Below, in pieces: positions 15,694 to 24,334 of a stretch of DNA of 64,000 nucleotides. A model generated the notes under the pieces. That model was not told the DNA's origin, did no database searches, and was given only the letters and a program-made list of their open reading frames with translations. Position 1 is the stretch's first letter; the number at the start of each line of letters is the position of its first letter. Made by a program: the position numbers and the translations under genes. Source of the DNA: Methylocella tundrae (lineage in GTDB: Bacteria > Pseudomonadota > Alphaproteobacteria > Rhizobiales > Beijerinckiaceae); the NCBI RefSeq assembly GCF_038024855.1, contig NZ_CP139089.1, positions 868,001-932,000 of the forward strand. The letters are read 5' to 3'.

Positions 15694-17820
15694 GTGGCGG
15701 GTTCGATGATGGAGGCGAAACTTGTCATCAGCGGCGAGGATCGGACCGCGCCGATTTTCGCGGAGATCGAGCGAAAGCTCACGGCAATCAGCGGCGTTTC
15801 CGACCAGATCGGCCGCGTTTCTGGAAGCATTGCCCGGGTCGCCCCTGATTTCGATCGCATGTCGAGAAGCGTTTCCAAATTCGGCATGAACGCCGCCAAT
15901 ATGCAGCGCCTCGCCCAATCGGTCTCTTCGGTTGGAACAGCCTTTGGCGGCGTGGCGGGCGACGTCGCCAGAACGTCGACGCAGGTCGGCAGGCTGTCGC
16001 GTGCGCTCCATAGTGTCGGCGAAGTCGCTAAATCAGTGGCGCCGCTGGTCGCGGCAGGCGTCGCAGGCGCGGGCGTGAAGGCGCTTGAAGCGGGTGGAGA
16101 TCTTGCAAGTCAGCAGGCTAAACTCGGGGCCCTCGGCCTTCCGGCTTCCGAAGCGGCGGCGGTTGACGCCGAGACCAAGCGTATTATGGCGAAAAATCCG
16201 AATGTCACCCTGGCTGATTCGACAGAAACGTTTCGCGAGTTGCGCGCATCGCTTTCTCATCCCGACGAGGTGTTGCCGAACCTGGAAGGCGCTGTAAAAG
16301 CCCGCTCCGCGCTAAAAGCTCTCGGCCTTGATGATCGCCAGTTCGGCGACATGATTAAAGCTGGCGAGTTGCTTGGACAAGCGAACAATCCAAAGGATCT
16401 GCAGAGGTTCTTCGACGCATATGTTCGCGCAGTGCAGGTCAACGGAAAACTGTTGAACCCGGAGGATTTGCTCGAAAGCGCAAAGATGTCGAAGACAGCC
16501 GGAATGCATTTGAGCCCGCGATACCTGATGACAACCGGAATGTCCTTGCCGGCGGAGCTTGGCGGCATGCAGGCTGGTAGCGCAGTCTATCAGTATGAGA
16601 ATACAATCAACGGCTCGGCGCTGGCGCATAATCACGCCGCGATCAAGGAATGGATGGACCTTGGATTTCTGACCGATGATGATGTCCTGATGAATAAACA
16701 GGGAGACATTAAAGGCCTTAAACCGGGCCATTATATTAAAGGATGGGAAAAGGGCGTCACAGACCCTGATAAATTCCTTTATGAAAATGTCATTCCGGCC
16801 CTCGACAAGGCTGGCGTCACCGATCCGTTCAAGCAGGATGCAATTTTCGCGCGGTTGTTTCCTGGTTCACGCGCATCGAACTACGCGGCGCATCTACGCA
16901 ATCAGCGCAAGGCATTCGAGAACCGCGCCACGCAGTACGAAGAATCGAAGGGCATCGAGGGGACGGGCGATCTGCTTAAATCTGATCCGACCGCCGCCTT
17001 GGGCGCGCTCGGTACGTCGCTGCAAAACTTCGGCGCCGTCTTGACGAGCCCAGGCATGAAGGATTCCGCGTCCATCCTTTCATCAATGGCTACGTCGATC
17101 AGCGAATGGAGCCAGGCGCTCGACAAGTGGCAGAAAGAGCATCCTGACCTTGCCAAAGGAGCAGCGGCTGGCGTTGGCGTAGGAACCGCCGCCGCGGCTG
17201 GCGTGGTGGCTACGTCTCTATACGGCCTTTTGACCGGAAAAGGCGTCCCTGGCGTCGTCGGCGGCGCCGGCAGCCTACTTGGGAAGGGGCTTGTCGCCGG
17301 CGCCATCTATGAGGGCGGAAAGGCTGGGATTGATTGGGCGTTCGATAAGCTCCCGCATCCGCAGTACCCTGCTGGATATGACCCGAAGGCGGAAATGAAC
17401 AGGAGCATTTTCGATCGCGCCTCCGACGCGTGGAATCATCCGCTGTCGGGGCCAGGCTTCAACGGCTCATGGTCCGATGGCCGTTTTCATTCTGCGCCAA
17501 GCGGTTATGAGCATGATTTTACGCTCGGCTCTGGGGGTGGCTTTTCGAGCAGCGGAAGGCTGCAGCCGCCGTCCAATCTTGGCTATATGTCGAAATGGGA
17601 TAGCAGCCATGTCGCGCCGACGCCGCTCGGCAAGGAAGGCCCGGCGATCGCTGAGTTAAAGGGTGCGGCGGATATTTCCCTGACGGTGAAAATCGACGCC
17701 TCGCCGGAGCTTTTCAGCGCCATCGAGACGGCGCGCAGCATCAGCGCCAATGGCGCGTTGCGGGCGAATACGGGAACGTCGATGCCGGAAGCCGCGCCCA
17801 CGGGCGTATCAGGAAATTAG
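15694..17820 (+). CDS. Tail tape measure protein
   Basis: A GTG at 15694 (or ATG at 15706) begins a ~709-residue protein. Its N-terminal helical domain KLVISGEDRTAPIFAEIERK is typical of Mu/P2-type tape measures. A long helical middle follows, then a Gly/Ala hydrophobic stretch near residues 485-550 (GAAAGVGVGTAAAAGVVATS) that could insert in the host membrane. A Gly/Ser/Pro-rich tail closes it. Its length sets tail length. Confidence 0.9.
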   Translation: MAGSMMEAKLVISGEDRTAPIFAEIERKLTAISGVSDQIGRVSGSIARVAPDFDRMSRSVSKFGMNAANMQRLAQSVSSVGTAFGGVAGDVARTSTQVGRLSRALHSVGEVAKSVAPLVAAGVAGAGVKALEAGGDLASQQAKLGALGLPASEAAAVDAETKRIMAKNPNVTLADSTETFRELRASLSHPDEVLPNLEGAVKARSALKALGLDDRQFGDMIKAGELLGQANNPKDLQRFFDAYVRAVQVNGKLLNPEDLLESAKMSKTAGMHLSPRYLMTTGMSLPAELGGMQAGSAVYQYENTINGSALAHNHAAIKEWMDLGFLTDDDVLMNKQGDIKGLKPGHYIKGWEKGVTDPDKFLYENVIPALDKAGVTDPFKQDAIFARLFPGSRASNYAAHLRNQRKAFENRATQYEESKGIEGTGDLLKSDPTAALGALGTSLQNFGAVLTSPGMKDSASILSSMATSISEWSQALDKWQKEHPDLAKGAAAGVGVGTAAAAGVVATSLYGLLTGKGVPGVVGGAGSLLGKGLVAGAIYEGGKAGIDWAFDKLPHPQYPAGYDPKAEMNRSIFDRASDAWNHPLSGPGFNGSWSDGRFHSAPSGYEHDFTLGSGGGFSSSGRLQPPSNLGYMSKWDSSHVAPTPLGKEGPAIAELKGAADISLTVKIDASPELFSAIETARSISANGALRANTGTSMPEAAPTGVSGN

Positions 17821-18048
17821 TTATTTCGGGCTGGCCTTTTCGTCCTTGTCTTTAGTGTTCACGTGCTCCGGCGTGCAATGGGTCGTCGGCGGGATACCGC
17901 AGACGCTATTGAGGCGCTTCCAACTGAGGCATTGTCTATCTGGGCCTCTGTAGCCCGGGCCTCCTTTGCAGCCGCACTCATCGCAGCTTTGCCCATCTGC
18001 GGCGCCGCCGGCGCATATGATCATCCCCGCGATTATCAGGCGCAGCAT
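17821..18048 (-). CDS. Small secreted Cys-rich protein on the opposite strand
   Basis: This is the only convincing minus-strand gene within the prophage. The 75-residue protein begins with a signal peptide (MLRLIIAGMIICAGGAADG). A compact domain follows with five Cys (CDECGCKGG, then RQCLSWKRLNSVCG and THC), the pattern CxxCxC-KGGPGYRGP seen in small exported proteins of alphaproteobacteria. It abuts the tape measure stop, tail to tail. Probably an independently expressed lysogeny gene; function unknown. Confidence 0.65.
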   Translation of the reverse strand: MLRLIIAGMIICAGGAADGQSCDECGCKGGPGYRGPDRQCLSWKRLNSVCGIPPTTHCTPEHVNTKDKDEKASPK

Positions 18049-18077
18049 GCCGTGCTTCCTCCCGGAAAGCCGATCCT

Positions 18078-18842
18078 ATGCTGATTATGCAGACGCGCAT
18101 CTCTTTTTCGCAACCGTCGCCCGATTCGCTGCTCGGGACGTCGCAATCGTCCGGGGCTGCGCCTCTTTCCCCCGGACAGACCTTGCCGCCGCTCGGCGCG
18201 ACGCCTCCCGCGTCGCTGAGCGCCGTGACGCCTCGCCCGATCGATCGTGGCGGCACACCCGCGCATCATCGCTATCTGCGGCACTCCCCGCTTCGCGACA
18301 ATGGCGCGATGACGCCGGTGACCGCATCGCCGGGCGGTTCGACGCCATCGTCGGCAGTCGAGGCCGCAAAATCAATCTCCGGCGCGCATGAGCGGAGCGA
18401 CAATGCGCTGATCCGCAAATATCTCGCGACCGGCGGCCACGGCATGAACCCGGCCGATACGGCCTGGTGCGCGTCCTTCGTCGGAGCATCGCTCCGCAAG
18501 GCTGGCGTCAAAGACGTCCCGGCGAGCCGGGGCGGCAATGTCGCGACGTCTTATGAGAGATGGGGCGTGCCGGTTGATCCCGCCAAAGGCGTCTCCGCCG
18601 GCGACGTGCTGGTCGAGACGCGCGGGCTCGGTCCCGGCCGGACCGGAGGCCATGTCGGATTGTTGACAGGTCGCGTCAAGGACGGCCGCGTCGAGATGAT
18701 CTCCGGCAACTACGGCAACCGCGTCAAAACATCATGGGAGAAGCCCGGCGGACGCAACATGATCCGCCGCGCGGGGGACGCTGAATTGCCGCGCGCATCC
18801 GAGATGGCGAAGGCGCGCGAGAGTTTGAAGAAGCCGGAATAA
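18078..18842 (+). CDS. CHAP/NlpC-P60-like peptidase (TIGR02594 type), tail-associated
   Basis: Residues ~115-245 carry the cysteine peptidase pattern: MNPADTAWCASFVGASLRKA with the probable catalytic Cys, and a TGGHVGLLTG block with the probable His. The N-terminal ~100 residues are Pro/Ser-rich and possibly a linker; the ATG at 18309 is an alternative start that would remove most of it. Located after the tape measure, it would cleave peptidoglycan peptides during DNA entry. The product overlaps the next start. Confidence 0.75.
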   Translation: MLIMQTRISFSQPSPDSLLGTSQSSGAAPLSPGQTLPPLGATPPASLSAVTPRPIDRGGTPAHHRYLRHSPLRDNGAMTPVTASPGGSTPSSAVEAAKSISGAHERSDNALIRKYLATGGHGMNPADTAWCASFVGASLRKAGVKDVPASRGGNVATSYERWGVPVDPAKGVSAGDVLVETRGLGPGRTGGHVGLLTGRVKDGRVEMISGNYGNRVKTSWEKPGGRNMIRRAGDAELPRASEMAKARESLKKPE

Positions 18843-19051
18843 TGGTGCGATATATCAAGACCCCGATCGACCGCTTCAATCTGATGATCATGCATTGGCT
18901 ATCGTTCGATTTATCGGCGCGGATCACCGAAAGTCTTACCGGCGACGAGATCGCCATCCTTATTGATGAGCGCGCGACACGAATCGTCGGCAAGGTCCGG
19001 TCGACCGGCTATCTCCTCGACCAGATCGCCGAGATCGATAATAGCCCTTGA
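18842..19051 (+). CDS. Hypothetical phage protein, 69 aa
   Basis: The start overlaps the peptidase stop (TAATGG), indicating coupling. The protein is short and soluble with a helical C-terminal half (GDEIAILIDERATRIVGKV, then YLLDQIAEI). No family is recognised. Its stop codon lies in the second copy of the repeated cassette, as does the stop of the 290-aa protein in copy 1. Confidence 0.55.
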   Translation: MVRYIKTPIDRFNLMIMHWLSFDLSARITESLTGDEIAILIDERATRIVGKVRSTGYLLDQIAEIDNSP

Positions 19052-19148
19052 CTTGCGGCAGTTGTTTGGCGCATCCTGTGCAGGCTTTAAAAGGCTAGAA
19101 ACCCGACGCTTCCCGCGCCGGGTTTTTTGTTGTCTTGGCGTCGGGAGG
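19047..19148 (+). repeat. Intercistronic cassette, copy 2
   Basis: This block repeats 2673-2776: CTTGAC containing the upstream stop codon, TTGTTT (19062-19067) and TTTAAA (19086-19091) with an 18-bp gap, the same hairpin and T-run, and a final GGGAGG used by the gpN gene. It splits the tail operon between the peptidase/69-aa pair and the baseplate genes. Confidence 0.8.
19099..19128 (+). terminator. Rho-independent terminator in cassette copy 2
   Basis: The AACCCGACGC / GCGCCGGGTT hairpin and six T residues are identical to copy 1. A terminator inside the tail operon would need readthrough, antitermination or a promoter downstream to express the baseplate genes. Confidence 0.7.
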
Positions 19149-19152
19149 ATGG

Positions 19153-20373
19153 ATGCGCAACTGGCCATCGACCCTCTGGCCGGCGAGTTTCCGCGGCATT
19201 CCGTTCCAGGTTGAATCGGATCGCGGCCCCGGCGGCCGGCGCATCGCCATCCATGAATTCCCTGGCTCCGAGACGCCTTTCATCGAGGACCTCGGCAAGA
19301 CCGCGCCGACGTTTCAGGTCACCGCCTATCTCGCCAGCGACACCGTCGACGCCGACGCGACGGTTTTTCGCGCGGCGCTCGATACGCCGGGACCTGGCGT
19401 GCTTGTCCTGCCGATCGAGGGGCCGCTCAGCGCGCATTTGCGCGCCTATGATCGCGCCTATGCTAAAGATCGCATGGGCCTCGTCGCCTTCACGCTGGAT
19501 TTCGTTCGCGCCGGCGCGATGAGCCCGCTGACGTCGGTCCTGATGCTGGCGCAGCTCGTCTATGACGCGGTTGATTCGCTCGGGGCTTCGATTGCCGCGT
19601 CGGCGGCGCAGATGCAAGCGTTCGGGCAGCCCGGCTGGGTTGTCTCATCCGCGATAGCAGGCCTGCAGGATATTCCCGCTGTCCTCGAAACCGTGCGCGC
19701 TTCGGCTGTCATCGACCCGACGGTTTCGGCAGGCCTGCAATCCACTCTGTCCGGCATCTATAACGCCGTTCCGGGCGCCGTCTCTTCGCTGACTGGCGTC
19801 GATACGAGCGTCGTGACCGACAGCCTCGCTGCAGCGGCAGCGCTTCAAACGGCGATGGACCCCGCGGCGGCGGCGACCGCTTTTGGCGCCGCTGTGGATG
19901 ATCTGGCGGTGCTGCCGGCGTCGACGGGCGCAACGCCGTCGGCGCAGACTCTCGCCGCCAACGCGGCTTTAGCGCAGCGCCTGGCGCGTCTGACTTTGAT
20001 GACCGCCTATGTTTCCGCCGTGGCGGGGGCGTCCTATGCGGCGCGTCCGGACGGCGTCGCCGCGCGGCAGTTGCTTGTCGCGCGGTTTGACGTCGAATTC
20101 GCCGATTGCGCCGGCGCTGCGAATATCGACCTTTACGTCGCGCTGCAGAATTTGCGCGCCGCCGCGCTGTCCTATCTTTCCTCCGTCATCGCCGATCTGA
20201 GGCCGCTCGTGACGGCGAGCTCCAATGCGCCGATGCCTTCGCTCTGGTGGGCGTGGCGGCTTTATCAGGATCCCTCGCAGGCGCTGGGGCTCGTCGCCCG
20301 CAACAGCGTGCGCCACCCCGCCTGGATGCCGATGCGCATATCGGCGCTGGCGCCATCCGCTTTGGCAAGCTGA
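19153..20373 (+). CDS. Mu gpN-like DNA circularisation/tail protein
   Basis: ATG 19153 follows GGGAGG. The protein (406 aa) opens with the family signature MRNWPSTLWPASFRGIPFQV and RRIAIHEFPGSETPFIEDLG, typical of the DNA circularisation protein N-terminus family (Mu gpN). The rest is Ala-rich helix, with a FDVEFADCAGAANIDLYVAL segment. In Mu it is a baseplate/tail hub component. It overlaps gpP by 3 bp. Confidence 0.88.
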   Translation: MRNWPSTLWPASFRGIPFQVESDRGPGGRRIAIHEFPGSETPFIEDLGKTAPTFQVTAYLASDTVDADATVFRAALDTPGPGVLVLPIEGPLSAHLRAYDRAYAKDRMGLVAFTLDFVRAGAMSPLTSVLMLAQLVYDAVDSLGASIAASAAQMQAFGQPGWVVSSAIAGLQDIPAVLETVRASAVIDPTVSAGLQSTLSGIYNAVPGAVSSLTGVDTSVVTDSLAAAAALQTAMDPAAAATAFGAAVDDLAVLPASTGATPSAQTLAANAALAQRLARLTLMTAYVSAVAGASYAARPDGVAARQLLVARFDVEFADCAGAANIDLYVALQNLRAAALSYLSSVIADLRPLVTASSNAPMPSLWWAWRLYQDPSQALGLVARNSVRHPAWMPMRISALAPSALAS

Positions 20374-21443
20374 TGCCGCAGACAGAGCTCGTCACGGTCG
20401 CTGCTGGCGGAGCGCTTTACTCGTCCTGGCAGAACGTCAAAGTGCGAGGCTCGATCAAGGAGGCGTGCCGCGACTTCTTTCTGCTCGCCGCAGCGAAGCT
20501 TGGCGCGGACGCTACGGCGGCGCGTTTCCAATTGTTCACGCCGCTGAAAATATATGCGACGGGCGAGCTGGTGTTTAACGGCTTCATCGATCGCCGCCGC
20601 CCGCATCTCGACCCGCGCCAGGGCTATATCAGCATCGAAGGCCGCGCGAAGGGTCAGGACGCCGTCGATTGCTCCTGCATCCATCCGACTGGCCATTTCG
20701 AGAACATGACGCCGCTCGACATCGCCAAGACGCTCGACCAGTTCAATATCGGTTTTTCGTCTGACGCGCAGTTCGACAAGATCCCCGAGTTTCAGTTGCA
20801 GCCGGGGGAGACGCTATTCCGCGCGATCGAACGCGCCTGCCGCGACCAGGGCGTGACGCTGGCGGGGCAGGCGGACGGATCGATCAAGCTGACGAAAGCC
20901 GGGCAGACGGCGCAGAGGCAGTCGGGCGCGCTGATCGAGGGCGTCAACATTGAAGTGATCGACGGCGATTTCAACGCCACGAATCGCCACTCCAAGATCT
21001 ATGCGCGCGGCCAAAGCTATGATGGCCACGGCAAGGATGCGCTGCAAATGGAGGCGATCGCGTTAGATAGCACGATCCCGAGGCTGCGCCCTCTGGTGCA
21101 CGTGCAGGACGCCAACACCGACAAGACGCGCCTGCAAAAGCGCGCTGAAAACCGCCGGGACAAAGCCGCCGGCGACGGCGTCCGCGCCACGGTCCAAACC
21201 GCCGGCTGGCGCGACGAGACCGGCACTCTCTGGGCTCCCGGCAATAAGGTCTGGACGGAGAGCCCGTTTGCCGGCCTCGCGCAGGATATGCTGATCGAGA
21301 ATGTGAGCTACCAGCAGGCCGAGTCGAGGACGTGGTCTCTTCTGTCGCTTGTCGATCCGCAAGCGCATGGCGGCCAAGCCGGTAAATCCTCTGGCTCCGG
21401 CTCGCAGTGGTCTTTCGACTCCAGCGACGCGACATTGCAATGA
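20373..21443 (+). CDS. Mu gpP-like baseplate hub protein
   Basis: The 356-residue protein matches Mu gpP/gp44-like hub proteins: VAAGGALYSSWQNVKV, then RFQLFTPLKIYATGELVFNG, GRAKGQDAVDCSC and the PGETLFRAIERACRDQG block. It caps the tube and anchors the spike. Start ATG overlaps the gpN stop and the end overlaps gp45. Confidence 0.9.
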   Translation: MPQTELVTVAAGGALYSSWQNVKVRGSIKEACRDFFLLAAAKLGADATAARFQLFTPLKIYATGELVFNGFIDRRRPHLDPRQGYISIEGRAKGQDAVDCSCIHPTGHFENMTPLDIAKTLDQFNIGFSSDAQFDKIPEFQLQPGETLFRAIERACRDQGVTLAGQADGSIKLTKAGQTAQRQSGALIEGVNIEVIDGDFNATNRHSKIYARGQSYDGHGKDALQMEAIALDSTIPRLRPLVHVQDANTDKTRLQKRAENRRDKAAGDGVRATVQTAGWRDETGTLWAPGNKVWTESPFAGLAQDMLIENVSYQQAESRTWSLLSLVDPQAHGGQAGKSSGSGSQWSFDSSDATLQ

Positions 21444-21940
21444 CCGACGAACACGACACGGCGATCAAGGGCAGCCTGCGCCGCGTCTCGGTCGTAAGCA
21501 TCGACGATACCGGCACGCAACAGCGCGCGACCTTGAATGGTCTCTCCGGCGAGCAGTTCAAAAACGTTGTGCGATCACAGCACTTCGGGCTTTCGACCGT
21601 GCCGCCGATGGGTGGCGAGGGCGTGATCCTGATGCAAGGCGGCCGTTCCGATCGCGCGCATGTTCTCGGACTTGAACATCCGCAGTATCGGCCAAAAAAC
21701 ACGGAGCAGGGCGGCACGGTCCTTTATGATGCGAACGGGCAAGCCATCTCTCTGATCAAGAAGAACCTGCGCATTGTGGGAACAGACACAATCACGCTTA
21801 CGGCGCCGAAAATCGTCCTCGACGGGATGGTCTATCTCGGCGGCGCCGACGCATCGCTGCCGGCGTCGATGAAGGGCACAATCGACACCGCCGGCGACGC
21901 CGATATCAGCAATCTCGCGCAAAAAGTCTTCGTGAAGTGA
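21440..21940 (+). CDS. Mu gp45-like baseplate spike protein (gpV type)
   Basis: The 166-residue protein starts at ATG 21440, overlapping the gpP stop. It shows the gp45 pattern: SLRRVSVVSIDDTGTQQRAT, the conserved Q-HFGLSTVPPMGGEG core, and a C-terminal beta region (TITLTAPKIVLDG, VYLGGAD) that forms the membrane-piercing needle. It would sit at the tip of the tail tube. Confidence 0.9.
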   Translation: MTDEHDTAIKGSLRRVSVVSIDDTGTQQRATLNGLSGEQFKNVVRSQHFGLSTVPPMGGEGVILMQGGRSDRAHVLGLEHPQYRPKNTEQGGTVLYDANGQAISLIKKNLRIVGTDTITLTAPKIVLDGMVYLGGADASLPASMKGTIDTAGDADISNLAQKVFVK

Positions 21941-22500
21941 GCGATATCGTCATCCGGCCCGATCCGGCCTGCAGCGATAATGGGCTGTTCGGCTGGGACT
22001 CGGTCTATAACGAGACGACTGGTTGCGCCGATTGGTCTCTCTCCGGGCCGCAGGATGCGCCATCCAATCTCGGGGGTCTCCAAAACATCGCGGCGCTCTC
22101 GACGTTCGTTGTGATCGCTCTCTTTACCGATCAGGCGTGCCCGCCCGGGCATCCTTTGGAACAATACGCCGATGGCGACCCGCGCGGCTGGTGGGGCGAC
22201 GGCCTTCTGGAAGACGGCGAAGTCGCCATGGGCTCGCTGCTCTGGCTGCTCGAACGCTCCGTCGCGACCGAGACGACGCGGCGCTACGCCGAAGTCTTTG
22301 CGCTCGCGGCGCTGCAGCCGCTGCTCGACGCCAGCGCCGCCGCTGATATCGCCGCATCAGCGAGCATTCTGCCGCAAGGCAATGGGATTTTTCTCGACAT
22401 CGCGCTTTACGGCCAGGACGGATCGAAAATCTATGATCGCAGGTTTGAGATGAGCTGGCGCCAGGCCGCTCCGGCCGCCATTGGATCTCCGCGCGGCTGA
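21937..22500 (+). CDS. Mu gp46-like baseplate wedge protein
   Basis: GTG at 21937 overlaps the gp45 stop. The 187-residue product has DIVIRPDPACSDNGLFGWDS, then PPGHPLEQYADGDPRGWWGD followed by GSLLWLLERS, the family hallmark of Mu gp46. It is a wedge component next to gp47. The stop overlaps the next start by one base. Confidence 0.9.
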   Translation: MSDIVIRPDPACSDNGLFGWDSVYNETTGCADWSLSGPQDAPSNLGGLQNIAALSTFVVIALFTDQACPPGHPLEQYADGDPRGWWGDGLLEDGEVAMGSLLWLLERSVATETTRRYAEVFALAALQPLLDASAAADIAASASILPQGNGIFLDIALYGQDGSKIYDRRFEMSWRQAAPAAIGSPRG

Positions 22501-23618
22501 TGTTCGCACTCCCCGCGCTTGGCGACCTCTATCAACGCACGATTGGCGCGTTCCGCGCCTACGCCAATCTCGACGCCTCGCTGCCGCTCAATAACGTCCA
22601 GCCGACCGCGAAGGTTATCGCCGGCCGCGATTTCGAAATCTTCGGCCGTATGGATTATGTCGGCCAGCAGGCCTTCGTGCTCTATGCCGATGAGATATGG
22701 CTGCCGCGGCATGCAGAGCAATATAATATGCCTCGTAAGCCCGCGGCGCTGGCGACAGGCCGCGTCGGGGTTGTCTCGCCGGCTGACATTCTGGTCCCCG
22801 CCGGTACGCTGCTCACGCGCGCCGATGGCGTGCAATACGCCGCCGCCGCCGACTTCTCTCTCGCCGCGGCCGGAACACTGCTGGTTTCCGTGGTCGCGCA
22901 GGCGACGGGCGCTATCGGTAATACCGACGCCGGCACGATTCTGACGATCGGCTCGGGACCGACCGGAAATGGCGCGGCAACCGCGACGGCCTCGGTCGCT
23001 GCCGGCGGCGTCATCGGCGGACTCGACATCGAGGATCTGGAAGCGTGGCGCGACCGCATCCTGTTCCGGCTGCGCTATCCGCCGCATGGCGGCGCCGCGT
23101 CGGACTATGTGATTTGGGGCAGGGCGGTCGCCGGTGTCACGCGCGTTTTCGTCGAGCGGCTTTATCGCGGCCCCGGCACGGTGCGGGTTTTCCCGATCTT
23201 CGACGATCTTTTCGCCACGACTGGCGGCGTCGCGACCGATCCTTACATCGAGGCGGTCGGCGCGGCTATCGCCGCGCAAGAGCCCGCGACGGCGTTTGTG
23301 ACCGTTTCGGCTCCGACTCCGCAGCCGATCGATATCGTCGCGACTGGCGTCGCGCCTTACACGACATCGGTCAAGCAGGCGATCGTTGACGAGCTGCTCG
23401 ACATGATGCGGCGGCTTGGCGCGGTCGCGGGCTCGGACACGGCGACGCCGTCGATGCCGTTTCTCGCCTCGCCGCAGGTCTTCTCGCGGTCATGGATCTG
23501 GCAGGCGATCGCCAATGCCAGCGGCGAGCAACGTCATGTGCTGGCGCTGCCCTCGGCTGACATTCCGATCGCCCCCGGCGCCATCCCGGTGCTCGGCTCG
23601 GTTGATCTGCAGCCATGA
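22500..23618 (+). CDS. Baseplate J-like wedge protein (Mu gp47)
   Basis: The 372-residue protein shows the Baseplate_J order: RPT-like start, an early DFEIFGRMDYVGQQAFVLYA, PADILVPAGTLLTRADGVQY, and the diagnostic RYPPHGGAASDYVIW block. It polymerises around the hub to trigger sheath contraction. It overlaps both neighbours by a few bases. Confidence 0.93.
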   Translation: MFALPALGDLYQRTIGAFRAYANLDASLPLNNVQPTAKVIAGRDFEIFGRMDYVGQQAFVLYADEIWLPRHAEQYNMPRKPAALATGRVGVVSPADILVPAGTLLTRADGVQYAAAADFSLAAAGTLLVSVVAQATGAIGNTDAGTILTIGSGPTGNGAATATASVAAGGVIGGLDIEDLEAWRDRILFRLRYPPHGGAASDYVIWGRAVAGVTRVFVERLYRGPGTVRVFPIFDDLFATTGGVATDPYIEAVGAAIAAQEPATAFVTVSAPTPQPIDIVATGVAPYTTSVKQAIVDELLDMMRRLGAVAGSDTATPSMPFLASPQVFSRSWIWQAIANASGEQRHVLALPSADIPIAPGAIPVLGSVDLQP

Positions 23619-24325
23619 GCAGCTCTTCCTGCAGCCCCGGCGTCGTATCGGAAGATATCTGCCTGACGCAACCGCAGGCGCTCGACCAGCTGATCAAACT
23701 GCTGCCTCGAGGACGCGCCTGGCGCACCGACGAGGACGCGCCGGTGCGGCGAGGGTTCCTCAACGCGCTGGCGGCGAGCTGGGCCTATATCGAAGAGCGG
23801 CTCTGCGCCCTCCGGCTTGAATTCTTCTGCCAGAGCGAGACAGAGACGAATGACGTCTGGCTCAGGCAATATGGATTGCCGGACGCCTGCGATCCCTATC
23901 CCGATCTCTGCGGCAAGGTCGCCGCTTTCGGCGGCACGCAATGCGATTATTTCCAGGCGATCGCGGCCCGTGCGGGATGGTCGATCGCCTGTCTTGAGAC
24001 GGGCTGCGGCGCGATTGCCGGTCGCGCGCTGGCGGGCTGCGCGCAGGCCGGGCGAGGGCGCCGCATGGGCGAATTGCACGTGCTCGTCAATCTTGCGGAG
24101 AGCCATGCCTATACGGGCGGCTATCGGACGCCGCCTCTCGCCGGACGGCTGCGCGCCGGCCAGCCGCTCGCCTGTCCGCCAGATCTCTCGGCGCTCGAAT
24201 GCCTGCTCGAGCGCATCGTCCACGCGCATGTGCTGATCGTTTATTCCACGACCACTGTGCCCGCCTCCTCGATGGATTTTCGTAGCGGCGACAATAGCAG
24301 CCTTCTGGCGGCGATCGCGGCTTAA
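23615..24325 (+). CDS. Mu gp48-like (DUF2313/gpI type) baseplate protein with MDFS-type C-terminus
   Basis: The 236-residue product has the gp48 pattern: LDQLIKLLPRGRAWRTDED near the N-terminus, then FFCQSETETNDVWLRQYGLPD. It would bridge the wedge to the fibres. The last ~18 residues (SMDFRSGDNSSLLAAIAA) repeat the C-terminal signature of the 283-aa neck protein and of the 106-aa fibre-region protein. It ends the baseplate set. Confidence 0.85.
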   Translation: MSSSSCSPGVVSEDICLTQPQALDQLIKLLPRGRAWRTDEDAPVRRGFLNALAASWAYIEERLCALRLEFFCQSETETNDVWLRQYGLPDACDPYPDLCGKVAAFGGTQCDYFQAIAARAGWSIACLETGCGAIAGRALAGCAQAGRGRRMGELHVLVNLAESHAYTGGYRTPPLAGRLRAGQPLACPPDLSALECLLERIVHAHVLIVYSTTTVPASSMDFRSGDNSSLLAAIAA

Positions 24326-24334
24326 GGAAAAACG

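Noticed and set aside
3617..24325. Interpretation as a gene transfer agent
   Set aside because: Head and tail genes are lambda/Mu types with a replication gene and an attachment site, not the RcGTA set.
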